DNA from: Lysinibacillus fusiformis
GTDB taxonomy: Bacteria; Bacillota; Bacilli; Bacillales_A; Planococcaceae
Direction of reading: 5' to 3'
DNA: 64,000 nucleotides
Assembly (NCBI RefSeq): GCF_003049525.1
Contig: NZ_PYWL01000003.1
Location: 124,001-188,000, forward strand
Of this stretch, positions 8,932 through 18,471 are shown in pieces; the first letter of the stretch is position 1, and each line of letters starts with the position of its first letter. The notes beneath the pieces were generated by a model. That model was given only the letters and a program-made list of their open reading frames with translations, was not told where the DNA came from and made no database searches. The position numbers and the translations under genes were made by a program.

Positions 8932-10191
8932 ATGAAGCGGATTCATTACAGTTGGTTTATTTTAGTGGTCACGTTTTTCTCCATTATTGTTGCTGGAATT
9001 ACAATGTCATCATCTGGTGTGTTTATTGATCCTTTAGAAAGGGAGTTTCAATGGGATCGATCGACGATTGCGCTAGCATTTGCCGTCAGCTTATTTTTAT
9101 ATGGCATCTCTGGACCATTTATGGCAGCTTTGCTTGAAGTGATAGGTTTAAAAAAGATGATGATAAGTGCTATGTCTACATTAGTGTTAGGAATGTCTTT
9201 AACATTTTTCATGAATCAATCATGGCAATTAATCATTATTTGGGGTGGAATCATTGGTCTCGGCGCAAGCCTCTTTTTAACGGTGCTCAGTCCTTATGTA
9301 GCCAATCATTGGTTCGTCAAAAGAAGAGGGCTGGCAGTAGGGATTTTAACGGCTAGTACAGCCACTGGTCAGCTTATTTTATTGCCAGTGCTTGCTATTA
9401 TCATTGACCACTATTCATGGAGATGGGCAATCGGCTTTATTCTACTTTTGAGTATAGTGATGTTAATCATAATTGCTATTTTTATCAAAAACAAACCGCA
9501 GGATTTGGGCTTAACGCCTTATGGACAGGATGAGATATTTGAAAATCCCCATGTGCAGCTCAAGAAAAATCCAATTAGTATGGCCTTCAATGGCTTATTA
9601 GAAGCGGTTAAAGTCAAAACTTTTTGGCTGTTAGCAGGGAGCTTTTTCATTTGCGGTCTTTCAACGAGTGGTTTAATCGGTACTCATTTTGTCTCTTATT
9701 GCATTAGCTTTGGTATTCCATTAGTAACCGCTGCATCGCTCCTTTCTTTTATGGGTGTATTTAATTTACTAGGTACTACTGCATCTGGTTGGCTATCAGA
9801 TCGCTTTGATAATCGTTGGTTATTATTTTGGTATTATCTGTTAAGAGGAGCTTCCCTCCTGTTACTCCCATATGCTTTGGCACAGGGCTCCTTTGTTTTA
9901 TTAACTATTTTTACTATCTTTTATGGCCTTGATTGGATTGCAACAGTGCCACCTACGATTAGTATTGCCCGACAAACTTTTGGCGTACAAAAGAGTAGTA
10001 TTATTTACGGATGGATTTTTGCCTCTCATCAAGCGGGAGCGGCAGTCGCTGCATATGGTGGTGGGTTGATTTATAAATTTTTCAATTCCTATACATGGGC
10101 TTTTTTTCTTGCAGGGGCTTTTTGTGCATTGGCGAGCCTATTCGTTATCATAGTCAAAAAACAAACTTCTAAGCAAGCACAAACGAACTAA
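8932..10191 (+). CDS. MFS transporter, monocarboxylate/oxalate-formate-like
   Basis: This 419-residue, 12-helix major facilitator protein is a probable importer or exporter. The N-terminal half (SSSGVFIDPLEREFQWDRS, VVANHWF-like VANHWFVKRRGLAVGI) resembles the MCT/OFA branch, whose members carry monocarboxylates, but the substrate cannot be read from sequence. The reading frame extends upstream to 8881, but those codons fall in the operator palindrome; ATG 8932 has GTAGGTGG just before it and starts at MKRIHYSW. It is divergent from the MarR regulator and probably controlled by it. Confidence 0.85.
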   Translation: MKRIHYSWFILVVTFFSIIVAGITMSSSGVFIDPLEREFQWDRSTIALAFAVSLFLYGISGPFMAALLEVIGLKKMMISAMSTLVLGMSLTFFMNQSWQLIIIWGGIIGLGASLFLTVLSPYVANHWFVKRRGLAVGILTASTATGQLILLPVLAIIIDHYSWRWAIGFILLLSIVMLIIIAIFIKNKPQDLGLTPYGQDEIFENPHVQLKKNPISMAFNGLLEAVKVKTFWLLAGSFFICGLSTSGLIGTHFVSYCISFGIPLVTAASLLSFMGVFNLLGTTASGWLSDRFDNRWLLFWYYLLRGASLLLLPYALAQGSFVLLTIFTIFYGLDWIATVPPTISIARQTFGVQKSSIIYGWIFASHQAGAAVAAYGGGLIYKFFNSYTWAFFLAGAFCALASLFVIIVKKQTSKQAQTN

Positions 10192-10196
10192 ACGTG

Positions 10197-10235
10197 AAAA
10201 GTTGAACCTCCGTATGAAAGGTTCAACTTTTTTTT
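10197..10235 (+). terminator. Terminator after the MFS gene
   Basis: A 13-bp perfect stem (10197-10209 with 10219-10231) is followed by a T-run. The T-run merges into the next promoter's -35 box. Confidence 0.85.
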
Positions 10236-10262
10236 GACAAAACTCAAACAAAAGTTTATAAT
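10234..10262 (+). promoter_or_regulatory. Consensus sigma-A promoter of psuK-psuG
   Basis: TTGACA (10234-10239) and TATAAT (10257-10262) are separated by 17 bases, a perfect consensus match. It directly abuts the preceding terminator. Confidence 0.8.
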
Positions 10263-10290
10263 GTAAACAAATATAATAAAAGGTGATGCT

Positions 10291-11382
10291 ATGAATGAAA
10301 GAGAACAGGCGGTGCTTGCTTTAATTCGCCAAAATCCGTTTATGTCTCAGCAAGAGATGGCGGATGCCATGAATTTATCTCGTCCCGTACTTGCTAATTT
10401 AGTGTCTAGTTTAACAAAGGAAGGAAAAATAGTAGGTCGAGCTTATATTTTACCCGAGGCAAATGAAATTATTTGTATCGGTGGAGCTAACTTAGACCGA
10501 AAATTCCACGTGAAGGGCAATGTTCAATTTGGAACTTCTAACCCTGCTAGTTCTTCCTTTAGTGTAGGTGGTGTCGGTCGAAACATTGCTGAAAATTTAG
10601 GCCGATTAAACCATCAAGTGACATTGCTCACAACAGCTGGTAAAGATGCGGATTGGCAAGTGATCCAAGATGCTTCAGAATCGTTTATGAATCTACGATA
10701 TGTGGAGCAGTTACCAGAAGCTTCAACTGGTTCTTATACGGCCATTATGGATGAGCAAGGCGAGCTAGCACTAGCTGTAGCCAATATGGAAGTATATGAC
10801 TTATTATTGCCTAACTTGTTAAAAAAGCATGAAACGATGCTTGTGAACGCTGGCTGCTTTATTTTGGACTTAAATTGTCCGAAAGAAACGGTGGCTTATA
10901 TCCAGCAAGTAGCTATTGCTCGTGAAATTCCACTGGTTATTGTGCCAGTATCCTCGCCTAAAATGAATCGACTACCTGAAACATTACAAGGCGTAACATG
11001 GTTTATTTGTAACACGGATGAAGCAGAAACAATTGTAGGACATACAATTGAAAACGTGAGTCATTATGAAAAAGCATTACAACAGCTCCTACAATTAGGT
11101 GCTGAACATGTAATTATCACAGCTGGCAGTAAGGGCGTATATGCGGCTTCAACAACAATTGCGCCTAGTCATTTTGCTGCCAAAGTAATTGATAAGATTG
11201 AAGATGTGACAGGTGCAGGAGATGCCTTTGTCAGTGCTGTTATTCACGGCTGGCTGACAGGACAATCCTTTGCGACATGTCTTGATGCAGGGTTAACCAA
11301 TGCAAAAAATACCTTAGCATCTCCTTATACAGTGAGACCTGAATTATCTGTAGATTTGTTAAAAAGTGAAATGGAGGAATAA
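10291..11382 (+). CDS. psuK: Pseudouridine kinase with N-terminal helix-turn-helix (PfkB family)
   Basis: The kinase phosphorylates pseudouridine to pseudouridine 5'-phosphate, the first step of its breakdown. Residues 1-55 form a winged-helix segment ([21 protein letters not shown]), as in E. coli YeiC. The PfkB domain follows, with [29 protein letters not shown] and the C-terminal signature [18 protein letters not shown] holding the catalytic Asp. The product assignment depends on the adjacent PsuG; other PfkB sugar kinases look similar. The AAAAGGTGAT site suits ATG 10291. The DNA-binding segment may make the kinase autoregulatory, which is unproven. Confidence 0.9.
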   Translation: MNEREQAVLALIRQNPFMSQQEMADAMNLSRPVLANLVSSLTKEGKIVGRAYILPEANEIICIGGANLDRKFHVKGNVQFGTSNPASSSFSVGGVGRNIAENLGRLNHQVTLLTTAGKDADWQVIQDASESFMNLRYVEQLPEASTGSYTAIMDEQGELALAVANMEVYDLLLPNLLKKHETMLVNAGCFILDLNCPKETVAYIQQVAIAREIPLVIVPVSSPKMNRLPETLQGVTWFICNTDEAETIVGHTIENVSHYEKALQQLLQLGAEHVIITAGSKGVYAASTTIAPSHFAAKVIDKIEDVTGAGDAFVSAVIHGWLTGQSFATCLDAGLTNAKNTLASPYTVRPELSVDLLKSEMEE

Positions 11383-11386
11383 CAAC

Positions 11387-12301
11387 ATGAAAGAATTCAT
11401 CGTATTATCAGAAGAAGTAAAAGCAGGACAAGCAAAGGGCTTACCAATCGTGGCTTTAGAATCAACGATTATTTCACACGGGATGCCATACCCACAAAAC
11501 GTACAAACTGCTCGCGAGGTTGAGCAAATTATTCGCGATAATGGTGCGGTACCTGCAACAATTGCATTAATTGATGGGAAAATTAAAATTGGTTTATCAG
11601 ATGAAGAGCTTGAAATGTTCGGTAATGCACAAGGTGTTGCTAAAGCTTCACGCCGTGACCTAGGCTACTTACTTGCTACAAAAAAACTAGGAGCGACAAC
11701 AGTTGCAGCTACAATGATCTGTGCAGAGCTAGCAGGTATTGAAATCTTTGTAACAGGTGGTATTGGTGGCGTTCACCGTGGTGCTGAAACGACAATGGAT
11801 GTCTCTGCTGACTTAGAAGAATTAGCACAAACAAATGTTGCTGTCATTTGTGCTGGTGCAAAATCTATTTTAGATATCGGCCTTACATTAGAATATCTTG
11901 AAACAAAAGGTGTACCTGTAGTTGGTTATGGTACGGATGAATTACCAGCATTCTACACACGTCAAAGTGGATTCGATGTAAACTTCCAGCTTGATACACC
12001 ACAAGAAATTGCAGAAATGCTAAGTGCGAAGTGGGCATTAGGTTTAAAAGGTGGAGCTGTTATTGCTAACCCAATCCCTGAAGCTGAAGCTTTAGAGCAT
12101 GCGTTTATTACGAATATAATTGAAAAAGCTTTAGCTGAAGCTGAAGAAAATGGTATTCAAGGTAAAAACGTGACACCATTCTTACTAGGTAAAGTAAAAG
12201 AATTAACAGAAGGTAAAAGCCTTGATGCCAACATTGCATTAGTGAAAAACAATGCAGTAGTGGGCGCGAAAATTGCTGTAGCTTTCAATCAATTACACTA
12301 A
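11387..12301 (+). CDS. psuG: Pseudouridine-5'-phosphate glycosidase PsuG
   Basis: PsuG cleaves the C-C glycosidic bond of pseudouridine 5'-phosphate to uracil and ribose 5-phosphate. The 304-residue protein shows the family signatures: [17 protein letters not shown] near the N-terminus, [40 protein letters not shown] and [14 protein letters not shown]-like [13 protein letters not shown]. The frame begins at 11366, but ATG 11387 has GGAGG 11 bases upstream and matches the family N-terminus. It starts five bases after psuK, making a two-gene operon. Confidence 0.95.
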   Translation: MKEFIVLSEEVKAGQAKGLPIVALESTIISHGMPYPQNVQTAREVEQIIRDNGAVPATIALIDGKIKIGLSDEELEMFGNAQGVAKASRRDLGYLLATKKLGATTVAATMICAELAGIEIFVTGGIGGVHRGAETTMDVSADLEELAQTNVAVICAGAKSILDIGLTLEYLETKGVPVVGYGTDELPAFYTRQSGFDVNFQLDTPQEIAEMLSAKWALGLKGGAVIANPIPEAEALEHAFITNIIEKALAEAEENGIQGKNVTPFLLGKVKELTEGKSLDANIALVKNNAVVGAKIAVAFNQLH

Positions 12302-12316
12302 TTCTCTTGTCGAAAC

Positions 12317-12357
12317 AAAGACTCTTTGTGACATAACGTCGCAGAGGGTCTTTTTTA
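12317..12357 (+). terminator. Terminator after psuG
   Basis: AAAGACTCTTTG (from 12317) pairs, with G-U pairs, to CAGAGGGTCTTT and is followed by T6. It ends the psu operon before the relA promoter. Confidence 0.75.
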
Positions 12358-12428
12358 TTAAAAAGAAGAATATTTTTTCCATTTTTAATGCTGTTCACGA
12401 GATTAACTAAACTAAATGACACAGTCTC

Positions 12429-12456
12429 TTTACAATAGGCTACAAAATTTTATACA
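12429..12456 (+). promoter_or_regulatory. Probable promoter of relA
   Basis: TTTACA (12429-12434) and TATACA (12451-12456) have a 16-base spacer. They are near-consensus boxes about 50 bases before the relA start. Confidence 0.5.
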
Positions 12457-12506
12457 ATTAAGTTTATATCTAATCTGAAAAATTTGACGAGCAAGGTGGA
12501 CATGTT

Positions 12507-14702
12507 ATGGCGAAAGAGCAAATTTTGACTCCTGAGGACGTTTTTGAGTTAGTCAAATCCTACATGAATGATGAAAATGTCGCATTCGTGAAAAAAGCAT
12601 ATGAATTAGCAAGGGATGCCCATATTGAGCAATTCCGTAGCTCTGGTGAACCGTATATTATTCACCCAGTACAAGTAGCGGGTATTCTAGCTGAATTACA
12701 AATGGACCCAGAAACTGTAGCGGCAGGTTTTTTACATGATGTTGTCGAAGATACAGATTTTACGCGGGATGATTTGGTACGGGAATTTGGCGAAGAAGTA
12801 GCAGTACTCGTGGACGGAGTTACAAAATTAGGGAAAATTAAGTATTTATCAAAAGAGGCGCAGCAAGCAGAAAATCATCGAAAAATGTTTGTAGCCATGG
12901 CGCAGGACATCCGTGTCATTTTAATAAAGCTAGCAGACCGTCTTCACAATATGCGTACGCTAAAGCATTTGCCTGCCGAAAAGCAGAGACGTATTTCGAA
13001 AGAAACTTTAGAAATTTTTGCACCGCTTGCACATCGTCTTGGAATATCGACTGTCAAATGGGAGCTTGAAGATACAGCACTTCGCTATTTAAACCCACAG
13101 CAATATTATCGTATTGTCAGTTTGATGAAGAAAAAGCGAGATGAGCGTGAGGCATATCTAGACAATGTCATGGCTGAAATGAAATCACAGCTGAATGAAG
13201 TTGAAATTGATGCAGATGTATATGGACGTCCAAAGCATATTTACAGTATTTATCGAAAAATGGTGCTACAAAAGAAACAGTTTAATGAAATTTATGATTT
13301 GTTAGCCATTCGTGTATTGGTCGATAGTATTAAAGATTGCTATGCCGTATTAGGGATTGTGCATACGTTGTGGAAGCCAATGCCAGGACGTTTTAAAGAT
13401 TATATTGCTATGCCAAAACAAAATCTATATCAATCCTTACACACAACTGTTATTGGTCCGTATGGAGATCCATTAGAGGTACAGATTCGTACAAAGGAAA
13501 TGCATAAGATTGCTGAGTACGGGATTGCGGCACACTGGGCGTATAAAGAGGCTAGGAAGGTTGACCATCAAAAGCAAAATGTCGACCAAAAATTAACATG
13601 GTTCCGTGAAATATTAGAATTCCAAAATGAGTCTTCCAACGCGGAAGAGTTTATGGAATCCTTAAAATTTGATCTGTTTTCAGATATGGTGTACGTCTTT
13701 ACCCCTGAAGGTGACGTCATTGAATTACCTGCTGGTTCAGTCCCGATTGATTTCGCCTATCGTGTCCATTCTGAGGTCGGAAATCGTACAATAGGGGCGA
13801 AAATTAATGGCAAAATGGTGCCGCTTGATACACCGCTGAAAACGGGCGACATCATTGAAATTTTAACATCTAAGCAATCCTTTGGACCAAGCCGAGATTG
13901 GCTGAAAATAGCACAATCCTCACAGGCAAAAAATAAAATAAAGCAATTTTTCAAACGTCATTTACGTGAGGAAAATATTGTCAAAGGTAAAGAGATGATT
14001 GAAAAAGAAATCCGTGCACAGGATTTCGATTTAAAGGAAACAATGTCAGCTGAAAATCTAAAACGAGTATGCGATAAGTTTAATTATACGAATGAAGAGG
14101 ACTTATATGCAGCTGTTGGTGTGAGCGGAATAACGGCACAACAAGTTGTGAATCGTTTAGCTGAAAAACGCCGAAAAGAGCGTGAACAGGAAGAAGCCTT
14201 AGAAAAAATCGAACAAAAAATGAAAAATCCGATCCCACAAAAACGTACGGAATCAGGTGTCATTGTGAAGGGCATTGATAATATGCTCATTCGACTTTCG
14301 CGCTGCTGTACGCCTGTTCCAGGAGATGACATTGTTGGCTTTATTACAAAGGGTCGTGGTGTATCCGTTCATCGTGCAGACTGTCCTAATATTCAAATTG
14401 AGGATGAGCAGGAGCGTTTAATTGAAGTCGAGTGGGAGCATGGTGTCATCCCTGAGAAAAAAGAATACCCAGTGGATATTGAGGTTTCTGCTTTTGATCG
14501 ACCTGGTATTTTAAATGAGATTATGCAAATTGTTAGTGAAACTAAAACAAATATTTTAGCGGTAAGTGGCCGTGCTGATCGTGATAAAATGGCCACAATT
14601 CATTTAACAATCTCTATTTCGAATATTTCGCATTTGCATAAGGTTGTGGAGCGAATTAAACAAACACCTGATATTTATTCGGTGCAACGAGTTATCAATT
14701 AA
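12507..14702 (+). CDS. relA: Bifunctional (p)ppGpp synthetase/hydrolase RelA (Rel/SpoT type)
   Basis: This ribosome-associated enzyme makes (p)ppGpp from ATP and GTP/GDP during amino-acid starvation and also hydrolyses it. The 731-residue architecture is complete: an HD hydrolase with HDVVEDT at 77-83, a synthetase domain near 240-360 ([26 protein letters not shown]), TGS near 390-455, a zinc-finger-like [10 protein letters not shown] segment and a C-terminal ACT domain ([17 protein letters not shown]). The intact HD site predicts hydrolase activity. AAGGTGG is seven bases before the ATG. A second, small synthetase (relP) lies at 42189. relA-dtd order is conserved with B. subtilis. Confidence 0.97.
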   Translation: MAKEQILTPEDVFELVKSYMNDENVAFVKKAYELARDAHIEQFRSSGEPYIIHPVQVAGILAELQMDPETVAAGFLHDVVEDTDFTRDDLVREFGEEVAVLVDGVTKLGKIKYLSKEAQQAENHRKMFVAMAQDIRVILIKLADRLHNMRTLKHLPAEKQRRISKETLEIFAPLAHRLGISTVKWELEDTALRYLNPQQYYRIVSLMKKKRDEREAYLDNVMAEMKSQLNEVEIDADVYGRPKHIYSIYRKMVLQKKQFNEIYDLLAIRVLVDSIKDCYAVLGIVHTLWKPMPGRFKDYIAMPKQNLYQSLHTTVIGPYGDPLEVQIRTKEMHKIAEYGIAAHWAYKEARKVDHQKQNVDQKLTWFREILEFQNESSNAEEFMESLKFDLFSDMVYVFTPEGDVIELPAGSVPIDFAYRVHSEVGNRTIGAKINGKMVPLDTPLKTGDIIEILTSKQSFGPSRDWLKIAQSSQAKNKIKQFFKRHLREENIVKGKEMIEKEIRAQDFDLKETMSAENLKRVCDKFNYTNEEDLYAAVGVSGITAQQVVNRLAEKRRKEREQEEALEKIEQKMKNPIPQKRTESGVIVKGIDNMLIRLSRCCTPVPGDDIVGFITKGRGVSVHRADCPNIQIEDEQERLIEVEWEHGVIPEKKEYPVDIEVSAFDRPGILNEIMQIVSETKTNILAVSGRADRDKMATIHLTISISNISHLHKVVERIKQTPDIYSVQRVIN

Positions 14703-14731
14703 GCAATAGTTAGAATTGGGGTTATTGACGT

Positions 14732-15172
14732 ATGAAGGTAGTATTACAGCGTAGTAAAACAGCTTCTGTAACAGTTGACGGAACTGTTACAGGAGCCATC
14801 GATAGTGGCTATGTTCTTCTAGTTGGTATTACACATGAAGATACGCAGGAAGATGTCGAATACTTAGCGAAAAAAGTAGCCAATTTACGCCTTTGGGAAG
14901 ATGCTGATGGAAAAATGAATCATTCTATTTTGGAGCAAGGTGGCGCTATTTTATCCGTCTCGCAATTTACGTTATATGGGGATGCAAAAAAAGGGAATCG
15001 TCCAAGTTTCACAAGTGCTGCAAGACCAGAAGTAGCAGAGCCGCTGTGGGAAGCTTTTAATCAAGCATTACGGGAACACGGTTTACATGTGGAGACAGGC
15101 ATTTTTGGTGCAATGATGGATGTTGCACTCATTAATGATGGGCCAGTAACAATACTTCTAGAGTCAAAATAA
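14732..15172 (+). CDS. dtd: D-aminoacyl-tRNA deacylase Dtd
   Basis: Dtd removes D-amino acids (and glycine) mischarged on tRNA, protecting translation. The 146-residue protein has the family signatures: [17 protein letters not shown] at the N-terminus, the catalytic SQFTLYGD segment near residues 77-84 and the C-terminal NDGPVT motif near 138-143 that forms the cross-subunit Gly-cisPro region. It begins 29 bases after relA and is probably cotranscribed, as in B. subtilis. Confidence 0.96.
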   Translation: MKVVLQRSKTASVTVDGTVTGAIDSGYVLLVGITHEDTQEDVEYLAKKVANLRLWEDADGKMNHSILEQGGAILSVSQFTLYGDAKKGNRPSFTSAARPEVAEPLWEAFNQALREHGLHVETGIFGAMMDVALINDGPVTILLESK

Positions 15173-15244
15173 ATGGTACATTTCCTATCATTCCTTCATA
15201 TACTTAAGAGTATGGTTAGTTTTATAGGAGGGAGTGTCAAGAAC

Positions 15245-15460
15245 ATGGCGCAGATAGGAAGTATATCCAATCCATATTTATACGAAACTCTTAAATTGAT
15301 GGTTGGTCAGGCTATTGTAGTGCAAACAGAAAAAAATATTCAACAAGGTATTTTATTATCAATATTACCTGACCATATTATTTTAGAGATTAGTCGTACA
15401 CCATTCTTCATACAGTTGGAGGAAATTGTGTGGGTTACATTGGAAACAACCAAAAAATGA
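15245..15460 (+). CDS. YuzF-like DUF2642 family small protein
   Basis: This 71-residue protein of unknown function resembles the B. subtilis YuzF family: NPYLYETLKLMVGQAIVVQTEKN, then PDHIILEISRTPFFIQLEEIVWV. The composition suggests a small Sm-like beta barrel. The frame opens at 15173, but ATG 15245 (MAQIGS) is preceded by AGGAGGGAGTG and matches the family start. It sits between dtd and the regulator at 15567 and has its own terminator. No biochemical role can be assigned. Confidence 0.75.
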   Translation: MAQIGSISNPYLYETLKLMVGQAIVVQTEKNIQQGILLSILPDHIILEISRTPFFIQLEEIVWVTLETTKK

Positions 15461-15468
15461 GTATGTGT

Positions 15469-15498
15469 GAACCTTCGATGATGGAAGGTTCTTTTTTT
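15469..15498 (+). terminator. Terminator after the YuzF-like gene
   Basis: GAACCTTC (15469-15476) pairs with GAAGGTTC (15484-15491) and is followed by T7. It probably ends the relA-dtd-yuzF-like unit. Confidence 0.8.
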
Positions 15499-15566
15499 AT
15501 ATATTTACGTTATAATGAATGAACTTAATTATTAGAATATTTGATTTATTAGAGAGGTTGAAAATT

Positions 15567-16874
15567 ATGCAAACAATAGCAATTTTAGGTTCTTTGTTTT
15601 TTTGGAATAATATAAAGGAGCATTTCGCAGTATTTCCTCACGTACAATTTATTCATTTTCCATATACGCATCCTGAACAGTGTGTGGATTTTATTGAAGA
15701 AGCCGCATCTCAATCGGATATTGTATTATTTGCTGGCTCCATTCCCTATTACTATTGCTACGAAAAAATAAAGGCATTATCTATACAAGCGACATATCTC
15801 CCTTTTGATGAATTGACTTTAGCCCTTTCGCTATTATCCCTACACCATCATGAACGAGTAGGATTGAGCGAATTATCGATAGATTTGCCTAAAATGAATA
15901 GCTTTTATCAAGTGATGAAGGAGGCAGGAATTGCATCTACAGATGTGTATGTAAAAGATTATGCATGGGTCCATGAAAAACCTGAAAAAATAGCAAATTT
16001 AAATATGGCTGATTATGTTCATTATCATAAGGAGTTATACGAAGCTGGAAAGACTAAAGTAGCTCTTACTAGCCTTCATGCTGTTTTTATAGAGCTTGAA
16101 CAATTAGGGATACCTGCGAAGTATATGGTTGAAAGCAAACAAACGTTTGCAGCGGCGGTTACTAGAGCCTTAGATGCGTATCATCATCAATTATTGGCGT
16201 CCTCGCAAATTGCCGTTGTCTCCATTCATTGCCAAGAAAATTTATCACACCTTCATCCAGTATTTCTAAGTACTTTAGAAACATTAAGCGATCGTTTGCA
16301 TGCAAAGGTCATGCCAGCACAGCAGGAGCCTTATTTAATTATTTCAACAAGAGGGGTAATTGAAAAGCTTGAACCTTCTTATTTACGTTCCCTAAAAGAA
16401 CAGTATGAACAGCAATTTGGTACTATTTTCAGAGTGGGTGTTGGCTATGGCTATTCTTTACATGAGGCGGAGGCACATTCATCACAGGCTTTGTTTTTTA
16501 CAACCAAATATAGCGAGACTTCTACGGTAATGTGCTTGGTGGATGAACAGAATCGATTATATGGACCATTATTTGAAAATAATAATAAAGTAGCTTTAAG
16601 TAGCAATAATAAACATATTTTAGAGATTGCTGAAAAAGTGAAAATGAGTGCTAAAAATATTAACGTTATGAAGCAATTCATGTTGGTAACCAATAATCGT
16701 CCTTTTTCCGCTGCTGAATTAGCAGACTATATGAATCTGTCACGTAGATCTGCTGAGCGCATTATTAATCGTTTAATTGAACAGAACTATTTTACGTTTG
16801 CAGGGGAGGAGCACCCTTATCATCAGGGCCGTCCTAGGAAGCTTTATAAGGCAACGACAAAATGGGAAATCTGA
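15567..16874 (+). CDS. Transcriptional regulator with cyclase-like middle region and C-terminal HTH
   Basis: This 435-residue cytoplasmic protein is of an unrecognised family. Residues about 1-210 are mixed alpha/beta with no metal or catalytic motif I recognise. Residues about 225-345 contain FRVGVGYGYSLHEAEAHSSQAL, which resembles the GxGxGxS-x-EA-A region of GGDEF or GTP cyclohydrolase III-like folds, without an obvious catalytic motif. The C-terminal 65 residues are a winged helix (FSAAELADYMNLSRRSAERIINRLIEQNYF). A frame extension to 15519 overlaps a TATAAT and lacks a ribosome site, so ATG 15567 behind GAGAGG is preferred. It probably regulates the YfcC-type transporter 140 bases downstream. 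Confidence 0.7.
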   Translation: MQTIAILGSLFFWNNIKEHFAVFPHVQFIHFPYTHPEQCVDFIEEAASQSDIVLFAGSIPYYYCYEKIKALSIQATYLPFDELTLALSLLSLHHHERVGLSELSIDLPKMNSFYQVMKEAGIASTDVYVKDYAWVHEKPEKIANLNMADYVHYHKELYEAGKTKVALTSLHAVFIELEQLGIPAKYMVESKQTFAAAVTRALDAYHHQLLASSQIAVVSIHCQENLSHLHPVFLSTLETLSDRLHAKVMPAQQEPYLIISTRGVIEKLEPSYLRSLKEQYEQQFGTIFRVGVGYGYSLHEAEAHSSQALFFTTKYSETSTVMCLVDEQNRLYGPLFENNNKVALSSNNKHILEIAEKVKMSAKNINVMKQFMLVTNNRPFSAAELADYMNLSRRSAERIINRLIEQNYFTFAGEEHPYHQGRPRKLYKATTKWEI

Positions 16875-17014
16875 AATAATAGAAAATTAATACTTTACAA
16901 TAAATTTGAACTAATGTATATTTATTTTCAATTAACGACATATAGCGACAAAGTAGGAAGGGGGCTTTGATAGAGTTTGCTAGTGTCAAAATCTATCAAT
17001 AGGTTGGTGATATT

Positions 17015-18421
17015 TTGGAAAATGAACAGCGTGTAAAAAAGAAGAGTTGGCTGAAAGTACCTCATACATATACGATTATTTTTGCTATTATTTTTCTAGC
17101 AGGTATTGCAAGCTATATTATTCCAGCAGGTGAGTTTGACCGAGTAGAAGATCCAGAAGGACGTATGCTCGTTGTGGATGGAAGCTATCATCATATTGAC
17201 AGTAATCCAGTTTCCATTTTTGAAATGTTTACAGCAGTACCGATGGGCCTTGAAAAAGGTGCTCAAATTATCTTCTATATTTTCTTAGTTAGTGGTGTAT
17301 TTGGTATTATTCGTTCGACAGGTGCTATCGAAGCTGGTGTTTATAAAGGTGTGAAAGCATTAGAGGGTAGAGAAAAGCTCTTAATTCCACTATCTATGAT
17401 TCTATTCTCTGTTGGTGGTTTTACAATGGGGATGGCGGAAGAAACGATTATTTTCGTACCAATTGGCGTAGCAATCGCTCGTGCTATGGGCTTTGATGCG
17501 GTTACAGGAACTGCCATGATTACACTAGGAGCAGCTAGTGGATTTTTTGGGGGGATGCTTAATCCCTTTACGGTTGGCGTTGCTCAATCATTAGCAGATG
17601 TACCTTTATTCTCAGGGATTGGTTTCCGTGCAGTTGTCTATATTTTTGTATTAAGTTTTGCTATCTTCTATGTGTCTCGCTATGCTTTTAAGGTGAAAAA
17701 GAACCCGCAGGCAAGTGTGATTTATGAAATTGAACAACAGGCTAAATCCAATGTATCTGCGATTGACATTCCTTCATTAACAGGAAAACATAAGCTAGTA
17801 TTTATTGTAATGGCATGTGGCATTGGATTTAATATTTATGGTGTTTTTAATTGGGATTGGTTTTTAACACAATTAACGGCTTCATTTTTAATTATGGGCT
17901 TACTTGCAGGCCTAATTGGCGGTTTAAAACCTGGCACTATTTTCGACTCCTTTATTGATGGGGCAAAGGCTGTAACATTCGGTGCTCTCATCGTAGGTTT
18001 TGCACGTGCTATTACAGTCGTTTTAGAGCAAGGGAAAATCATAGATACAATTGTTTATGCAGCATCAGAGACAATCGGACATTTACCGCATGCTATTAGT
18101 GCAATCGGTATGCTGTTTATTCAAGCCCTTTTAAATTTATTTATTTCATCTGGTAGTGGACAGGCGGCAGCAACCATGCCAATTATGATTCCGATTACTG
18201 ATTTATTAGGATTAGAACGACAAGTAGCAGTCTTAGCATTCCAGTACGGAGATTCATTAACAAACTCCATTATTCCTACTTCATCTGCATTAATGGCGTA
18301 TTTAGCCGTAGCAGGTATTCCATATGAAAAGTGGATTAAATTCATTTGGAAGATGATTCTTGGCTGGGCATTGATTGCATGTGTAGCATTAATAGCTGCA
18401 GTAGCATTAGGTATTTCTTAA
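17015..18421 (+). CDS. YfcC-family (DcuC-like) membrane transporter
   Basis: This 468-residue integral membrane protein has about 12 hydrophobic segments. KVPHTYTIIFAIIFLAGIASYIIPAGEFDR at the start, GFTMGMAEETIIFVPIGVA and the C-terminal SSGSGQAAATMPIM are characteristic of the YfcC/DcuC family. Members are annotated as C4-dicarboxylate, arginine or peptide carriers; the substrate here is unknown. The start is TTG 17015 behind AGGTTGGTGA. The gene follows the regulator at 15567 in the same direction, suggesting a sensor-transporter pair. Confidence 0.85.
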   Translation: MENEQRVKKKSWLKVPHTYTIIFAIIFLAGIASYIIPAGEFDRVEDPEGRMLVVDGSYHHIDSNPVSIFEMFTAVPMGLEKGAQIIFYIFLVSGVFGIIRSTGAIEAGVYKGVKALEGREKLLIPLSMILFSVGGFTMGMAEETIIFVPIGVAIARAMGFDAVTGTAMITLGAASGFFGGMLNPFTVGVAQSLADVPLFSGIGFRAVVYIFVLSFAIFYVSRYAFKVKKNPQASVIYEIEQQAKSNVSAIDIPSLTGKHKLVFIVMACGIGFNIYGVFNWDWFLTQLTASFLIMGLLAGLIGGLKPGTIFDSFIDGAKAVTFGALIVGFARAITVVLEQGKIIDTIVYAASETIGHLPHAISAIGMLFIQALLNLFISSGSGQAAATMPIMIPITDLLGLERQVAVLAFQYGDSLTNSIIPTSSALMAYLAVAGIPYEKWIKFIWKMILGWALIACVALIAAVALGIS

Positions 18422-18432
18422 AACATGAAAAG

Positions 18433-18469
18433 AGCTGTGGAAAATGATGATCATTCCACAGCTTTTTTG
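18433..18469. terminator. Terminator between YfcC-type gene and convergent amidase gene
   Basis: AGCTGTGGAA (18433-18442) pairs with TTCCACAGCT (18454-18463), followed by T6. Its position between convergent genes suggests it may serve both; the minus-strand T-run is shorter. Confidence 0.8.
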
Positions 18470-18471
18470 TA

